Assembly: GCF_947499585.1 (NCBI RefSeq)
Contig: NZ_CANMOO010000002.1
Span: forward strand, 992,001-1,056,000
Source of the DNA: an uncultured Allomuricauda sp.
GTDB taxonomy: Bacteria > Bacteroidota > Bacteroidia > Flavobacteriales > Flavobacteriaceae
Direction: 5' to 3'
DNA: 64,000 bases
Shown: in pieces, positions 8,276 through 17,511 of the stretch
Layout: every line of letters begins with the position of its first letter
Numbering within the stretch: position 1 is the stretch's first letter
Notes under the pieces: model-generated
What the model was told of the DNA's origin: nothing
What the model saw: only the letters and a program-made list of their open reading frames with translations
Databases searched by the model: none
Translations under genes and position numbers: made by a program

Positions 8276-10063
8276 ATGGTAAAAAAAGGCATACTTCAAT
8301 TATTGACTTTTGGAATACTACTTTTCTTTTTTAGTTGTGGAGATTCAACCAAAAAGCAAAGCAAAGTTGTTGTTAGTGGCATTGTAATGTCGCCACATGA
8401 GGGAGAGGTTCGCTTATCAAATGAACCAATTCCTTTAGAAAACGAATGGTCTACTGTTACGGATGCTACTGGGGTAGCAACAACCATAGATGGTGAAGGG
8501 CACTTTAGGTTTGAAATAGAAATTGAAAACCCCAGCTTCTACAGAATAAATCTTGGTAATCAGAATATATCATTATATCTAACGCCAAATGATAGCTTAG
8601 CTGTTACTTTAGATTCTATTGTTGGCATAGCAGGCGCAAATGCTCATTTGAACACCTATTTACAAAATCAAAAAGAAGAAATAGGAAAGTCAGAGGGTTA
8701 TATTTATAGGAACCTGGCCAGCCTATATGCATTGGATGAGACCGGTTTTAGAAAGCAAATGGATTCTTTGAAAAATGCTAATCTAGTACACTACAATACA
8801 TTTAGTAATAGTGTTGAGAATATTCCTCCAATGTTTGAAAAACATTGTATGGTTACACTGGACAACCACTACAAGTATTATCAATTGCTTTACCCATCCG
8901 GTCATGAGATTATAACGGGTCAAAAAGCGGAGCTACCTGCAAATTACCTTGAGGAAATGGCTTTGGGATTAAATAAGCCTCAGCTCTTAAATGACAAAAA
9001 ATACATTGCCTATCTTGATAAGTATGTGGAGATAATGTCTTCTGGAAAATTTAAAAATCAGCGCTATGATAATTATCCATTGGAAATAATCAGCGCTAGA
9101 TATTTGGCCATTAAAAATCTTTCGGTAGATCAGGAAATCAAGGACTATCTATTTGAACAACATTTCAAAATTTGTAGCACCAATTATAGTACGAAAGCTT
9201 GGGCAGGTATTTTTAATCAATTTGAGAAAGAAACCAGCAATGAAAAGCTGCTTGCCAAGGTCAAAAACGATTTTCAAAAAGCACTGGCAGTAAGAGAAGA
9301 ACCAGATGAAATTAGGATATATAAAACGAGTAACGAAACCGAGTTGGATGCCCATATTTTTTACCCCAAAGGACATAAGCAAGAAGACGAAAAATCAGCA
9401 TATCTCTATTTTCACGGAGGGGGATGGAGCCTGGGCAAGCCAGAAGCGGGCTATGATGCTTGCAAAAGAATGTCGGCACAAGGAATGGTGGCAATCTCGT
9501 TCGAATATAGATTGATTGATGTGCATGGTAATGTTATTCAGAAGAGCTTGGAAGATGCAAAATCTGCAATAAGATGGGTAAGGGCACATGCTTCTGAACT
9601 AGGAATTGATCCTAATAAAATTGTGGCTACGGGCTTTTCGGCCGGGGCGCATTTGGCAGCTTCAGCGGCTATTGTGGACGACTTTGTGTCTGAAGACAAT
9701 AAGAGTTTTAGTTCTATTCCCAACCTTGTCATCACAAAATCCTCAAGCTATGATTTAACCAAAGGGGATGGTTGGTTTGATGGTGTTTCAAGAGGTCAAG
9801 CGCAAGCGATCTCATTAGTCCAAAATGTGAAAAGTGGCTTACCGCCATTTCTTTCGTTTCACACCACCGAAGATCATTTAGCCCCAATCTATGAATTCTT
9901 CCACTTTAAAGGTGTCATGGAAGAGCATAACAACGATTTTCAATTTCAAATTTTTGAAAAAGTCGGGCATTTTTTTAGAGACAAAGAAGCACGGGAAAAA
10001 GCAAATGAGCTGACGGATGAGTTTCTCATGGAAAGAGGTTTTTTAGCAGATTCAAAAAGGTAA
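8276..10063 (+). CDS. Lipoprotein with DUF4369-like N-terminus and alpha/beta hydrolase (HSL-type esterase) domain
   Basis: 595 aa from the ATG at 8276; a start six codons upstream is possible. The lipobox is LFFFSC. The N-terminal part (about 25-130) resembles the beta-sandwich of DUF4369-type lipoproteins, then a helical linker, then an HSL-like esterase: HGGGW oxyanion motif near residue 380, nucleophile GFSAG near 453, acid around TTEDH and histidine in KVGHFF. It probably hydrolyses small carboxyl esters at the cell envelope. It ends exactly where the convergent DinB-fold gene ends. The domain order is the unusual feature. Confidence 0.85.
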   Translation: MVKKGILQLLTFGILLFFFSCGDSTKKQSKVVVSGIVMSPHEGEVRLSNEPIPLENEWSTVTDATGVATTIDGEGHFRFEIEIENPSFYRINLGNQNISLYLTPNDSLAVTLDSIVGIAGANAHLNTYLQNQKEEIGKSEGYIYRNLASLYALDETGFRKQMDSLKNANLVHYNTFSNSVENIPPMFEKHCMVTLDNHYKYYQLLYPSGHEIITGQKAELPANYLEEMALGLNKPQLLNDKKYIAYLDKYVEIMSSGKFKNQRYDNYPLEIISARYLAIKNLSVDQEIKDYLFEQHFKICSTNYSTKAWAGIFNQFEKETSNEKLLAKVKNDFQKALAVREEPDEIRIYKTSNETELDAHIFYPKGHKQEDEKSAYLYFHGGGWSLGKPEAGYDACKRMSAQGMVAISFEYRLIDVHGNVIQKSLEDAKSAIRWVRAHASELGIDPNKIVATGFSAGAHLAASAAIVDDFVSEDNKSFSSIPNLVITKSSSYDLTKGDGWFDGVSRGQAQAISLVQNVKSGLPPFLSFHTTEDHLAPIYEFFHFKGVMEEHNNDFQFQIFEKVGHFFRDKEAREKANELTDEFLMERGFLADSKR

Positions 10064-10555
10064 CTAAATGTATCTTTCTTTGATTATGCCTATGTGGTGT
10101 CTTTCATGACCAATGATAGACTTTAGAAAATCTTCAAGGGTAATTTCATATTGCCGAGCCATACCTTTTAGTCTTAATTGTTTCTCAGACAATGTATCAA
10201 CAAAACTAATAGACGCCTTCCTTACATTGACGAAGTCAGTTAATAATTGTTCAAAAGATAACTCCTCAAAGCGACTGTTAGCTACCAAGGAGTTTTGGTC
10301 ATAGCCCCAGAGTTCCAACTGTTCGTTCCTGCTCATTAAAAATGCTCTAAACATTTTTATTCTTTCGTGATCGGTAATATGCCCCATAATTTGTTTGATG
10401 CTCCATTTGTCAGGGGCATATCTGTAAACAGCTTTTTCTTCACTAATGGAGTTTAAAAATGTACTCGTGGATGCATCAGAAAAAAGTGATGGACAATCCA
10501 TATTCTTTACCAAGTTAAAATAGTAGGGGAATCCATCTTTGGGTGTGTATTTCAT
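10064..10555 (-). CDS. DinB-fold (DUF664/YfiT-like) metal-binding protein
   Basis: 163-aa four-helix protein of the DinB/YfiT superfamily, which is distinct from DNA polymerase IV. The metal-binding histidines are visible as IMGHITDHERI near residue 57 and GHERHHIGI near residue 150. Members are often thiol S-transferases dependent on low-molecular-weight thiols, but substrate cannot be inferred. Its start overlaps the stop of the upstream gene by 4 bp, so the two are co-transcribed. Confidence 0.85.
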   Translation of the reverse strand: MKYTPKDGFPYYFNLVKNMDCPSLFSDASTSTFLNSISEEKAVYRYAPDKWSIKQIMGHITDHERIKMFRAFLMSRNEQLELWGYDQNSLVANSRFEELSFEQLLTDFVNVRKASISFVDTLSEKQLRLKGMARQYEITLEDFLKSIIGHERHHIGIIKERYI

Positions 10556-10959
10556 GTTTTACTGTGATGATTTCGATTTAATAATCGAAGTGCGGTCTGG
10601 GTTTCAAGTAATGCTGAAAATTGAGTTTCTAAACTTTTTGTCATTGAAAGAATAGTGCTTTTGGGCAAATTAAGTTTAGTAAGTTCATTATACAATTTAT
10701 CTGACAAGTTATTATTATAAGATTCCTTCATTTCCGTCAAGTAATTTAGAAAAGTAATGTTTGGAAAAATGTAATCATCTGCGGCATTGGCATTGATTAT
10801 ATAGCTTTCTAATGCTTTTTGAACTTCCTGAGATAATTTTTGATTAGATCTAAACTGTAATTTCAAGTGGTTTAATTCTTCTGTAGGTTTTGAAAAGAAA
10901 GTATATTTAAATGTAAGCCAAGCAATAACTAATCCTAAAACTCCTATAATTATCTCCAT
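10552..10959 (-). CDS. Small membrane-anchored protein of unknown function
   Basis: 135 aa with one N-terminal membrane segment (IIIGVLGLVIAWLTFKYTFF) and a helical, cytosolic-looking remainder. I do not recognise a family. It overlaps the DinB-fold gene by 4 bp (ATGA arrangement), so they probably act together or are at least co-translated. Confidence 0.7.
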   Translation of the reverse strand: MEIIIGVLGLVIAWLTFKYTFFSKPTEELNHLKLQFRSNQKLSQEVQKALESYIINANAADDYIFPNITFLNYLTEMKESYNNNLSDKLYNELTKLNLPKSTILSMTKSLETQFSALLETQTALRLLNRNHHSKT

Positions 10960-10991
10960 TATAAGCCTAAGTTAATAAAAGAAGATCGGTC

Positions 10992-13250
10992 TTAAAAAAC
11001 GGTATACCGCAACCCAAAGAAACCACGAATGCCCTGGTTAGGGCCATAGACATAGCTGGGATCAAAAGTGAGGGCAAATGGGTTGTCTGCGGTAGCCACA
11101 ACATTGCCCTGCGGATCAAACTGCACGTTTTGATCAAAAGGGTCATTTGCTCGTGCTATAATAAAGGGATTTCCTCGATTGGGAGTCCAATCCAAGAGGT
11201 TTTTAATACCGCCATAGAACTCAAATTTGTCCAAACCTTTGTAGGTAAACTGTATATTTTGAATACTCCAAGTGGGCGAAAAATCTTGTCGTGGATCCAA
11301 CTCACCAAGTGTGGGCAATCGCATAGGCCCATAAAGGTTACCCGTATAATCCAAAGTAAGATCTAAACTTCTAAAGGTATAGGAGACATTCCATGTTCCG
11401 GTAATGCTTTCAGTCAGTATTTGGCGTGAGGTAATTCCATTTTCTGTATTGCTTACATCTTGCCAGGTAGCACCTACCAAAAATTTGAGACCGTTGGGAA
11501 GTACTAAATCAATATTAGCACTTAACCCCTTTGAAACCGATTTGCCATCTAGGTTATCATAGATAATTTGATTGGGGTTGGTATCATAATCTGGTAAAAT
11601 GATGTTGGAGAAATGGGTGTAAAATGCAGAAGCATCTATACCAACAAACGTACCGTTGTCCGCATATATTTTTTTCAGATAGTTGAGGTTGATGTTTACG
11701 GAGCGCTCTGGTTTTAACTCCTCAGCAATAATTACATCTCGAGAACCCGTTAAAGCAGCGTGATCTTCCGTAAATAGGTTCACCACTCTAAATCCGGTTC
11801 CGGCATTCACCCTAAAAATATCATTATCTGAAACCTTCCATTTATAAGCTGCCCTAGGGGTAAAAATATTGCCATGTCTTTGGTCATAATCATAACGAAC
11901 TCCTCCTAAGATGGAATGTTTTTGAGCAAGTTTCAGCTCATCTTGGATAAACAAACTCGGAATCCAGACTTCATCTGCACTTTGGGTGGCGGGTGTGTTG
12001 TCATCATAGTAATTATAGCGAATAGCACTTCCAAAAAGCAAATCATGGTTCCCAGCAGTTTTATCCCATGTCATTTGTCCAAAACCAATACGCTGATCGG
12101 CCAAATAGAGCACATCTCCATAAACCGAGTTTTGATTGTGGTCATTGTAGGACATGGAAAGCATTACTTTTTCATCAATGGGCAATTGGTATTTACCTAA
12201 AACTTCCCATCTACGGGTATAGATGCTTTCCCCGTAAATTTCATCTCCACCTCTAAATTCTGGAGTCCATTGTAATTCGCCGCCCCATCTGTCTTCATAA
12301 AAGAAACGACCTGCAAGGGAAAACACTTTGGCATTTTCTCGTTTAAAGTTCCATTTTTGAAAGATGGAGATACGATCTTGTAATGTTAAGTCCGTAAAAT
12401 TGTCGCCGTTGTTATCAATAATTTCATCATAATTAAAATAGTTGACACCGAGCAGCAGATCGGTTTTTTTTCCTACTTCAATTTTTGAACCTACATCCAA
12501 ATTGTATTCTCCCCAACCGGTTAAATACGCATCTGCAAAAAATTCCGGTGCATTGGGGGCATGTTTTGTAATGATGTTGATTAACCCACCAACAGCTTCG
12601 CTTCCATATAGGGTGGAAGCCGGGCCTTTTACAATTTCAATTTGTTCAATTAATGAGTTAGGTATTCCAGATAAACCATAGACCGTCCCCAAACCACTTA
12701 CAATGGGCATTCCATCGATCAATACCAGTGTATAAGGACCTTCTAATCCATTAATGTGAATGTCGCCGGTATTACAAACATTACAGTTGATTTGTGGCCG
12801 AACCCCATTTACATTCTGAAGGGCTTCAAAAATACTAGGTGTTGGATTTTGCTTTAGAAAACTTGGTTTGTATACTTCAACAGGGACTACACTTTCTAGG
12901 CGACTTACCGCTTTTAGGGTGCCAGTAACTACCATTTCGTCCAAGGCTTCGGCAGACTGCGTAAGCTCAATGTTCAGTGTTATGGATTCATCCTTTCCAA
13001 TTAAAAAAGACTTTCTAAAAGGTTCATATCCAATAGCGGAAGCAATAAGCACATAGCTCCCAGGAGACAGATCTGTGATGGAATAATTTCCATCTCCATC
13101 TGTTGCTGTTCCATTTTGAGTGCCTTTTAGATAAATGTTGACAAAAGGGATGTTTTGCCCATTTTCAGAAACAGTTCCCTGAACAGTACTGTTTTGAGAC
13201 CATCCGGTTAGAAAACCCAGTAATGTTAATGCCAAGATAAACTGTTTCAA
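10992..13250 (-). CDS. TonB-dependent outer membrane receptor, probable metal uptake
   Basis: 752 aa. Signal peptide, then a CarboxypepD-regulatory-like beta domain (residues about 20-105), a plug domain (ESVVPVEVYKPSFLKQNP; GPASTLYGSEAVGGLINIIT) and a beta-barrel ending in an aromatic residue (RYTVF). The plug carries an unusual NCNVCNTGDIHINGLEG stretch with a CxxC pair, which may touch metal or be a disulfide. It is divergent from dtxR-zip and its promoter carries a palindrome fitting a DtxR-family operator, so it probably imports a metal or metal chelate under metal repression. The exact substrate (iron, manganese or zinc) is inference. Confidence 0.88.
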   Translation of the reverse strand: MKQFILALTLLGFLTGWSQNSTVQGTVSENGQNIPFVNIYLKGTQNGTATDGDGNYSITDLSPGSYVLIASAIGYEPFRKSFLIGKDESITLNIELTQSAEALDEMVVTGTLKAVSRLESVVPVEVYKPSFLKQNPTPSIFEALQNVNGVRPQINCNVCNTGDIHINGLEGPYTLVLIDGMPIVSGLGTVYGLSGIPNSLIEQIEIVKGPASTLYGSEAVGGLINIITKHAPNAPEFFADAYLTGWGEYNLDVGSKIEVGKKTDLLLGVNYFNYDEIIDNNGDNFTDLTLQDRISIFQKWNFKRENAKVFSLAGRFFYEDRWGGELQWTPEFRGGDEIYGESIYTRRWEVLGKYQLPIDEKVMLSMSYNDHNQNSVYGDVLYLADQRIGFGQMTWDKTAGNHDLLFGSAIRYNYYDDNTPATQSADEVWIPSLFIQDELKLAQKHSILGGVRYDYDQRHGNIFTPRAAYKWKVSDNDIFRVNAGTGFRVVNLFTEDHAALTGSRDVIIAEELKPERSVNINLNYLKKIYADNGTFVGIDASAFYTHFSNIILPDYDTNPNQIIYDNLDGKSVSKGLSANIDLVLPNGLKFLVGATWQDVSNTENGITSRQILTESITGTWNVSYTFRSLDLTLDYTGNLYGPMRLPTLGELDPRQDFSPTWSIQNIQFTYKGLDKFEFYGGIKNLLDWTPNRGNPFIIARANDPFDQNVQFDPQGNVVATADNPFALTFDPSYVYGPNQGIRGFFGLRYTVF

Positions 13251-13272
13251 TTTTTGCTTGTTTAAATTAAAA

Positions 13273-13288
13273 TTTAGACAAATCTAAA
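13273..13288. promoter_or_regulatory. Candidate DtxR-family operator overlapping the TonB receptor promoter
   Basis: Perfect inverted repeat TTTAGA-N4-TCTAAA. It overlaps a minus-strand TAGATTTG box (13279-13286) that fits the TAnnTTTG -7 consensus for the TonB receptor gene. Binding here would block that promoter. The assignment to the adjacent DtxR-family protein is inferred from position and from a similar imperfect repeat in front of feoAB. Confidence 0.55.
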
Positions 13289-13290
13289 AA

Positions 13291-13320
13291 TTTGTTTTTA
13301 CAAATAAAAATGTATTTTTG
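13291..13320 (+). promoter_or_regulatory. Promoter for dtxR-zip
   Basis: TTTG at 13291-13294 and TATTTTTG at 13313-13320, separated by 18 bp, fit the Bacteroidota TTTG/TAnnTTTG promoter. The leader to the ATG at 13426 is about 100 bases and contains an interspersed repeat. Confidence 0.55.
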
Positions 13321-13340
13321 AAAAATTAAATTAATGGTTA

Positions 13341-13415
13341 GTTCGAGCGCAGTCGAGAACGATTTGAGATGGCCTTGTCATCGTAATTGCACTTCCACAA
13401 GCTCAGCGTGACACT
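13341..13415. repeat. Interspersed palindromic repeat of the flavobacterial type
   Basis: The stretch begins GTTCGAGCGCAGTCGAGAAC (13341-13360) and ends with a CTTCCACAAGCTCAGCGTGA segment (13392-13411). These two motifs are familiar as scattered intergenic repeats in Flavobacteriaceae genomes. No second copy was seen in this window, so the call rests on recognition. It lies in the dtxR leader and may form RNA structure. Confidence 0.5.
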
Positions 13416-13425
13416 CAAAGAAAAT

Positions 13426-14082
13426 ATGACTCGATCAGAGGAAAACTATATCAAGACAATTTTTCATTTAGGAGGAAATTCTTCTGCGCTTATTTCCACA
13501 AATGCTATTGCAGAACAGATGGAGACAAAACCATCCTCTGTTACAGATATGGCTAAAAAATTGGCAGAGAAAGGTTTTGTTTATTATAAGAAATATCAAG
13601 GAGTTTCTTTAACTGACTTTGGAATTAAAACGGCTCTTTCCATCATTAGAAAACATCGTTTGTGGGAAGTGTTTTTAGTTGAAAAATTGGATTTTTCTTG
13701 GGATGAAGTCCATGAGGTGGCAGAGCAGTTGGAGCATATTAAAAGTGAAAAACTTATAGATAGCATAGATGCGTTATTGGACTTTCCCAAGTACGACCCG
13801 CATGGTGACCCTATTCCCAGTAAAGATGGAAAGTTTATGGAGCGAGACAAGCAATTGTTGAGCGATATGGACCCCAATACTGAAGGTGTTTGTGTTGGGG
13901 TCAAGGATACATCAGCTGCATTTCTCAAATTCCTGGATAAAAACAATATTGCTTTGGGCAATACTATTCAGGTGTTGGAGAAAGAGGACTTCGATCTTTC
14001 GCTCCATATAAAAATGGAAGGTAAGGAACTTCATATATCGCATCAAATAGCATCAAATCTTTACATTAAAAAGAACGACTAA
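13426..14082 (+). CDS. DtxR/MntR-family metal-dependent transcriptional repressor
   Basis: 218 aa from the ATG at 13426; an upstream TTG reading (13387) runs through the repeat and is rejected. The N-terminal winged helix is MTRSEENYIKTIFHL with STNAIAEQMETKPSSVTDMA, followed by the metal-binding/dimerisation domain (HRLWEVFLVEKLDFSWDEVHEVAEQLEH, FPKYDPHGDPIPS) and a C-terminal FeoA-like SH3 domain. The stop overlaps the start of the ZIP gene by one base (TAATG). It probably represses the divergent TonB receptor and its own operon when metal is plentiful. Which metal is sensed is not decidable by reading. Confidence 0.92.
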   Translation: MTRSEENYIKTIFHLGGNSSALISTNAIAEQMETKPSSVTDMAKKLAEKGFVYYKKYQGVSLTDFGIKTALSIIRKHRLWEVFLVEKLDFSWDEVHEVAEQLEHIKSEKLIDSIDALLDFPKYDPHGDPIPSKDGKFMERDKQLLSDMDPNTEGVCVGVKDTSAAFLKFLDKNNIALGNTIQVLEKEDFDLSLHIKMEGKELHISHQIASNLYIKKND

Positions 14083-14903
14083 TGGAACAGATAATTCAAT
14101 ATTTTGAAAGCATCAACCCTATTTTGGCAGCCTTTTATGCCACTCTGTTTACTTGGGGGTTAACAGCTGCCGGGGCAGCTTTGGTTTTTTTGTTCAAAAC
14201 AATGAACCGTGCACTTTTGGATGGAATGCTGGGCTTTACTGGCGGAGTAATGGTTGCAGCCAGTTTTTGGAGTTTGTTGGCACCCGGAATTGAAATGAGT
14301 CCTGGAGAAGGTTTTGAAAAAGTAATTCCAGCTGCGGTTGGGTTTTTATTGGGGGCCGCTTTTATTTTTGGATTAGATAAGATTCTACCACATTTACATA
14401 TCAATTTTAAAGAGAGTGAAGCTGAAGGAGTAAAAACACCTTGGCATAGAACCACGCTGTTGACCTTGGCCATTACAATGCATAATATTCCTGAAGGTTT
14501 GGCCGTTGGAGTACTTTTTGGTGGTGTTGCCGCTGGTTTTGATGGTGCTACCATTGGTGGAGCTGTGGCTTTAGCTTTAGGAATTGGACTTCAAAATTTT
14601 CCTGAAGGCTTTGCAGTGGCCATGCCTTTACGTAGACAAGGTTTAAGCAGGACTAAAAGCTTTATGTATGGTCAAGCTTCTGCCATAGTGGAACCCATTG
14701 CGGCGGTTCTGGGAGCCTGGGCGGTGCTTACTTTTGAACCAATTTTACCCTACGCATTATCCTTTGCTGCTGGTGCCATGATCTTTGTGGTGGTGGAAGA
14801 AGTGATTCCAGAAACCCAACGAGACAAATATACCGATGTGGCCACCATGGGCTTTATTGGCGGATTTATTATTATGATGACCTTGGATGTTGGTCTAGGA
14901 TAA
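14082..14903 (+). CDS. ZIP family divalent metal transporter
   Basis: 273-aa inner membrane protein with about eight hydrophobic segments. The metal-binding signatures HNIPEGLAVGV (TM4) and NFPEGFAVAMPL (TM5) are intact, and there is a cytosolic loop with histidines (ILPHLHINF). It belongs to the GufA-like branch. It is translationally coupled to the dtxR gene. It moves zinc, iron or manganese into the cytoplasm; with the TonB receptor it completes an outer- and inner-membrane route. Confidence 0.92.
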   Translation: MEQIIQYFESINPILAAFYATLFTWGLTAAGAALVFLFKTMNRALLDGMLGFTGGVMVAASFWSLLAPGIEMSPGEGFEKVIPAAVGFLLGAAFIFGLDKILPHLHINFKESEAEGVKTPWHRTTLLTLAITMHNIPEGLAVGVLFGGVAAGFDGATIGGAVALALGIGLQNFPEGFAVAMPLRRQGLSRTKSFMYGQASAIVEPIAAVLGAWAVLTFEPILPYALSFAAGAMIFVVVEEVIPETQRDKYTDVATMGFIGGFIIMMTLDVGLG

Positions 14904-14930
14904 TCATCAAAAAAATTAAAACAATAAATT

Positions 14931-15440
14931 ATGAGAAAGTTCGTGTTGCTATGCGTTTTATGCCTGTCCTATTTTGGTTATGCACAAGTAGATGTTGAAC
15001 AAATTCAAAATGAAATTGACAAGACTGTTTGGAAGCCTTTCCAAAAAGCATTTGAAACTTTAGATGGTGAGGCACTTAATGCAACCTACGCTGATAAAGT
15101 ACTTAGGGTAACTCCACAAGGAATTGATACGGAGAACACCTTTAAATCTGGAAACCTAGAACGTTTTAAGAAGAACAAAGCAGATGGGATATCTATCTCA
15201 TTGGATTTTTGGTTTGATAGCAGACATACCAATGAATCTACTTCATATGAGGTAGGCTTTTATAGAATCGGATTTACTGATAAGGAAGGGGAGACCAGTT
15301 ACAGCTACGGGCAGTTTCATATCGTCCTTAAAAAGATTGAGCGGCAATGGAAAATAACTCAAGATTGGGATACTGCCAATATTAATGGAAACCCTATTAC
15401 GGCAGCAGATTTTGCCAAGAACAGCATTTTAAGGTTCTAG
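14931..15440 (+). CDS. Secreted NTF2-like/SnoaL-like protein
   Basis: 169 aa with a signal peptide (MRKFVLLCVLCLSYFGYAQ). The mature chain has the helix-then-sheet pattern of the NTF2/SnoaL fold (VWKPFQKAFETLDGEALNATYA ... QWKITQDWDT). It follows the ZIP gene by 27 bp and could be the third gene of that operon. Function is unknown. Confidence 0.7.
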   Translation: MRKFVLLCVLCLSYFGYAQVDVEQIQNEIDKTVWKPFQKAFETLDGEALNATYADKVLRVTPQGIDTENTFKSGNLERFKKNKADGISISLDFWFDSRHTNESTSYEVGFYRIGFTDKEGETSYSYGQFHIVLKKIERQWKITQDWDTANINGNPITAADFAKNSILRF

Positions 15441-15468
15441 TTTCTGAGTCGATTTACATTGTAAATTT

Positions 15469-16182
15469 TCATGAAGTAGTGTTTTCTTCTGTTGATGGAG
15501 TAGAGGTTTTTATCCCCATAATCAACAACCAAAGACAGGTGCCAATTTCACCAATGCTGGCGGGAATGGTGATATAATCAGAAATCCATATATCACCATA
15601 ATTTGAGCATAATATACGCCCAACAAAATCTAGAAAATAGCCACAACTGCCAATCATTAAAAATAGACCTAAAAACTTAGGTAAAAACCCTGATTTGAAT
15701 ACTAAATACCCAAAAGGAAAGAGCCAAAGCCCCCAAAATGCTTGTGCAACCAAATTTCCATGATGGTAAGACTCCAATGCAAGCATTACTTGAGCTTGAA
15801 TCTGCTCAGGGGAATACATGCTGAGATATTCAGCTTCGCTGAGCAAAGAAAGAATGTCCAGCTTATGGGTTAAATTGATAAATGAAATAGGAACACTAAT
15901 AACAGCCAATACAACCATAAGCACTGCGTAATTTTTATTTATCCCTTTGAACAATTGATACAATACCCAGGGCAACAGTAAAAAGAAGATGTAGCATAGA
16001 AGGCCACTTAGAATTTCCAACCGGAATAAGGATTCTGAAGATTTAATGTTTGCAACCGTTGCTGCTGGATCGCTCCAAACAATAAGTTGGGATGGAACAT
16101 ATAGGAGACTGAAAATGCCGGTTACTACAACTAAGAAATACAGTAGACCAGCTAAATGTGCTGTTTTTTTGTTTGCGCCCAT
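15469..16182 (-). CDS. DUF4386-type multi-pass membrane protein
   Basis: 237 aa with six predicted membrane helices. The opening KKTAHLAGLLYFLVVVTGIFSLLYVPSQLIV and the later FWGLWLFPFGYLVFKSGFLP/GYFLDF segments match the DUF4386 family. No biochemical function is established for the family. It stands alone, convergent with the NTF2-like gene. Confidence 0.8.
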   Translation of the reverse strand: MGANKKTAHLAGLLYFLVVVTGIFSLLYVPSQLIVWSDPAATVANIKSSESLFRLEILSGLLCYIFFLLLPWVLYQLFKGINKNYAVLMVVLAVISVPISFINLTHKLDILSLLSEAEYLSMYSPEQIQAQVMLALESYHHGNLVAQAFWGLWLFPFGYLVFKSGFLPKFLGLFLMIGSCGYFLDFVGRILCSNYGDIWISDYITIPASIGEIGTCLWLLIMGIKTSTPSTEENTTS

Positions 16183-16248
16183 TGGTTTAGTGATTGATAT
16201 GGTTTGTAAAAGTAAAGACGCACCTTCTTTAGAAATGGTTGCCTAGCA

Positions 16249-16722
16249 CTACTTTAATTCTTCCAAAACCAAACCATAATCATATTGTAGGTCTTCATGA
16301 AGGGCAGCCACTTTTTTTTCTACAAACGCCAATTGCCTATCGTATAAATTGCGCAGTGTAGTGTTGTTGTTCATTGAGGGTCTAAACTCCTTCAATTTTT
16401 TACAGAAGTAAAGTAAAAGCTCAACCTCCGTCTCTTTATTTCCTGAGTAGCGGATATATTTTTTAAGATTGCGCAAAATCTTTCGCACACTCTTTTTAAT
16501 ATAAAAGAAACTGTTGGTATTGATGTCTAAAAATAGCTCATCAACCTCGGCCATTACAGTTTCAATGTAGCCAGCTTCATTGCCAGCTTCAAAAAGAAGA
16601 TAGGTGAGTAGTTCTTTATTTTCTTTTTTAAATTTTGATAGCCTAAGACAGAGTTGCAATAATTCTTCTGGGGAACAATGTTGCAATTCTTTTTTTATTT
16701 GGACTACAGTGGCTACTTTCAT
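16249..16722 (-). CDS. Conserved helical protein of unknown function
   Basis: 157 aa, almost entirely alpha-helical by composition and charge pattern, without signal peptide or membrane segment, so cytosolic. I do not recognise a domain. It lies 9 bp downstream of the SDR gene on the same strand, which suggests co-transcription. Confidence 0.65.
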   Translation of the reverse strand: MKVATVVQIKKELQHCSPEELLQLCLRLSKFKKENKELLTYLLFEAGNEAGYIETVMAEVDELFLDINTNSFFYIKKSVRKILRNLKKYIRYSGNKETEVELLLYFCKKLKEFRPSMNNNTTLRNLYDRQLAFVEKKVAALHEDLQYDYGLVLEELK

Positions 16723-16731
16723 ATAACAAAG

Positions 16732-17490
16732 TTAACTCCTTAAATAGGAAGCACCATTTACATCGATTATTGTACCTGAAGAATATTCTGCTCCATCTGA
16801 TGCTAAAAAAAGAATGGCATGTGCCACTTCTTTTGGCTGTGCCATTCGTTGAAATGGGGATTCGCGAAGTAGATTTTCTCTTTCCGCAGGGGTAAGGGTG
16901 ATGGCCGCCATTTCGGTTTCTGTAAAACCAGGAGCTACCACCCCTATGTATATTTTATGTGGTGCCAACGCTTTTGCCAATGACTGGCTCATGGAATTCA
17001 AGGCAGCCTTGCTAGCGCCGTAGGCCGGTTTGATGGGTTCTCCTCTAAACGCACCTCTAGAAGATACATTTACTATACGACCGCCTCCCGTTTTCATCAT
17101 AGCTTTTGCTCCCCAATAACAAAGATTGGACACTGCAAACAGATTGGTTTTAAAAGTTCCTTCCCAAGCATTGGCCCAATGTTCAAAATCCACCTCATCA
17201 ATTTTATGAAAAATGGAAATCCCCGCATTATTGACCAAAACATCCAGTTGACCATAATGATCAACAAAACGCTTGACCAGGGTTTCTGGTCCATCCTTTT
17301 CTGAAATATCTTGTTGAAACAATTGATGGCCTTCACCCGGTAATTCGGCCAAGGTTTTTTTAGCCTCCTCTTGGTTGCTTCTGAAATTTATGCCCACATT
17401 AGCACCTTTTTCAGCAAAGGCCATGGCCGTGGCTTTGCCAATACCCCGTGAGGCTCCAGTAATTAGAACGTATCTGTTTTTAAAATTCAC
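16732..17490 (-). CDS. Short-chain dehydrogenase/reductase (SDR), FabG-like
   Basis: 252 aa. All classical SDR landmarks are present: TGASRGIGKA nucleotide-binding motif near residue 11, NNAGIS near residue 88, catalytic serine in NVSSRG and the YGASK Tyr-Lys pair near 158. NAD(P)H-dependent carbonyl reduction or alcohol oxidation is certain at family level; substrate is not. It follows the serine hydrolase gene by 21 bp on the same strand. Confidence 0.9.
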   Translation of the reverse strand: MNFKNRYVLITGASRGIGKATAMAFAEKGANVGINFRSNQEEAKKTLAELPGEGHQLFQQDISEKDGPETLVKRFVDHYGQLDVLVNNAGISIFHKIDEVDFEHWANAWEGTFKTNLFAVSNLCYWGAKAMMKTGGGRIVNVSSRGAFRGEPIKPAYGASKAALNSMSQSLAKALAPHKIYIGVVAPGFTETEMAAITLTPAERENLLRESPFQRMAQPKEVAHAILFLASDGAEYSSGTIIDVNGASYLRS

Positions 17491-17511
17491 AATTAAATAT
17501 GTCTAAAGAAT

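Noticed and set aside
13387-13425. Upstream TTG start for the DtxR protein
   Set aside because: The extra residues are encoded by an interspersed repeat and the conserved domain begins at the ATG at 13426.
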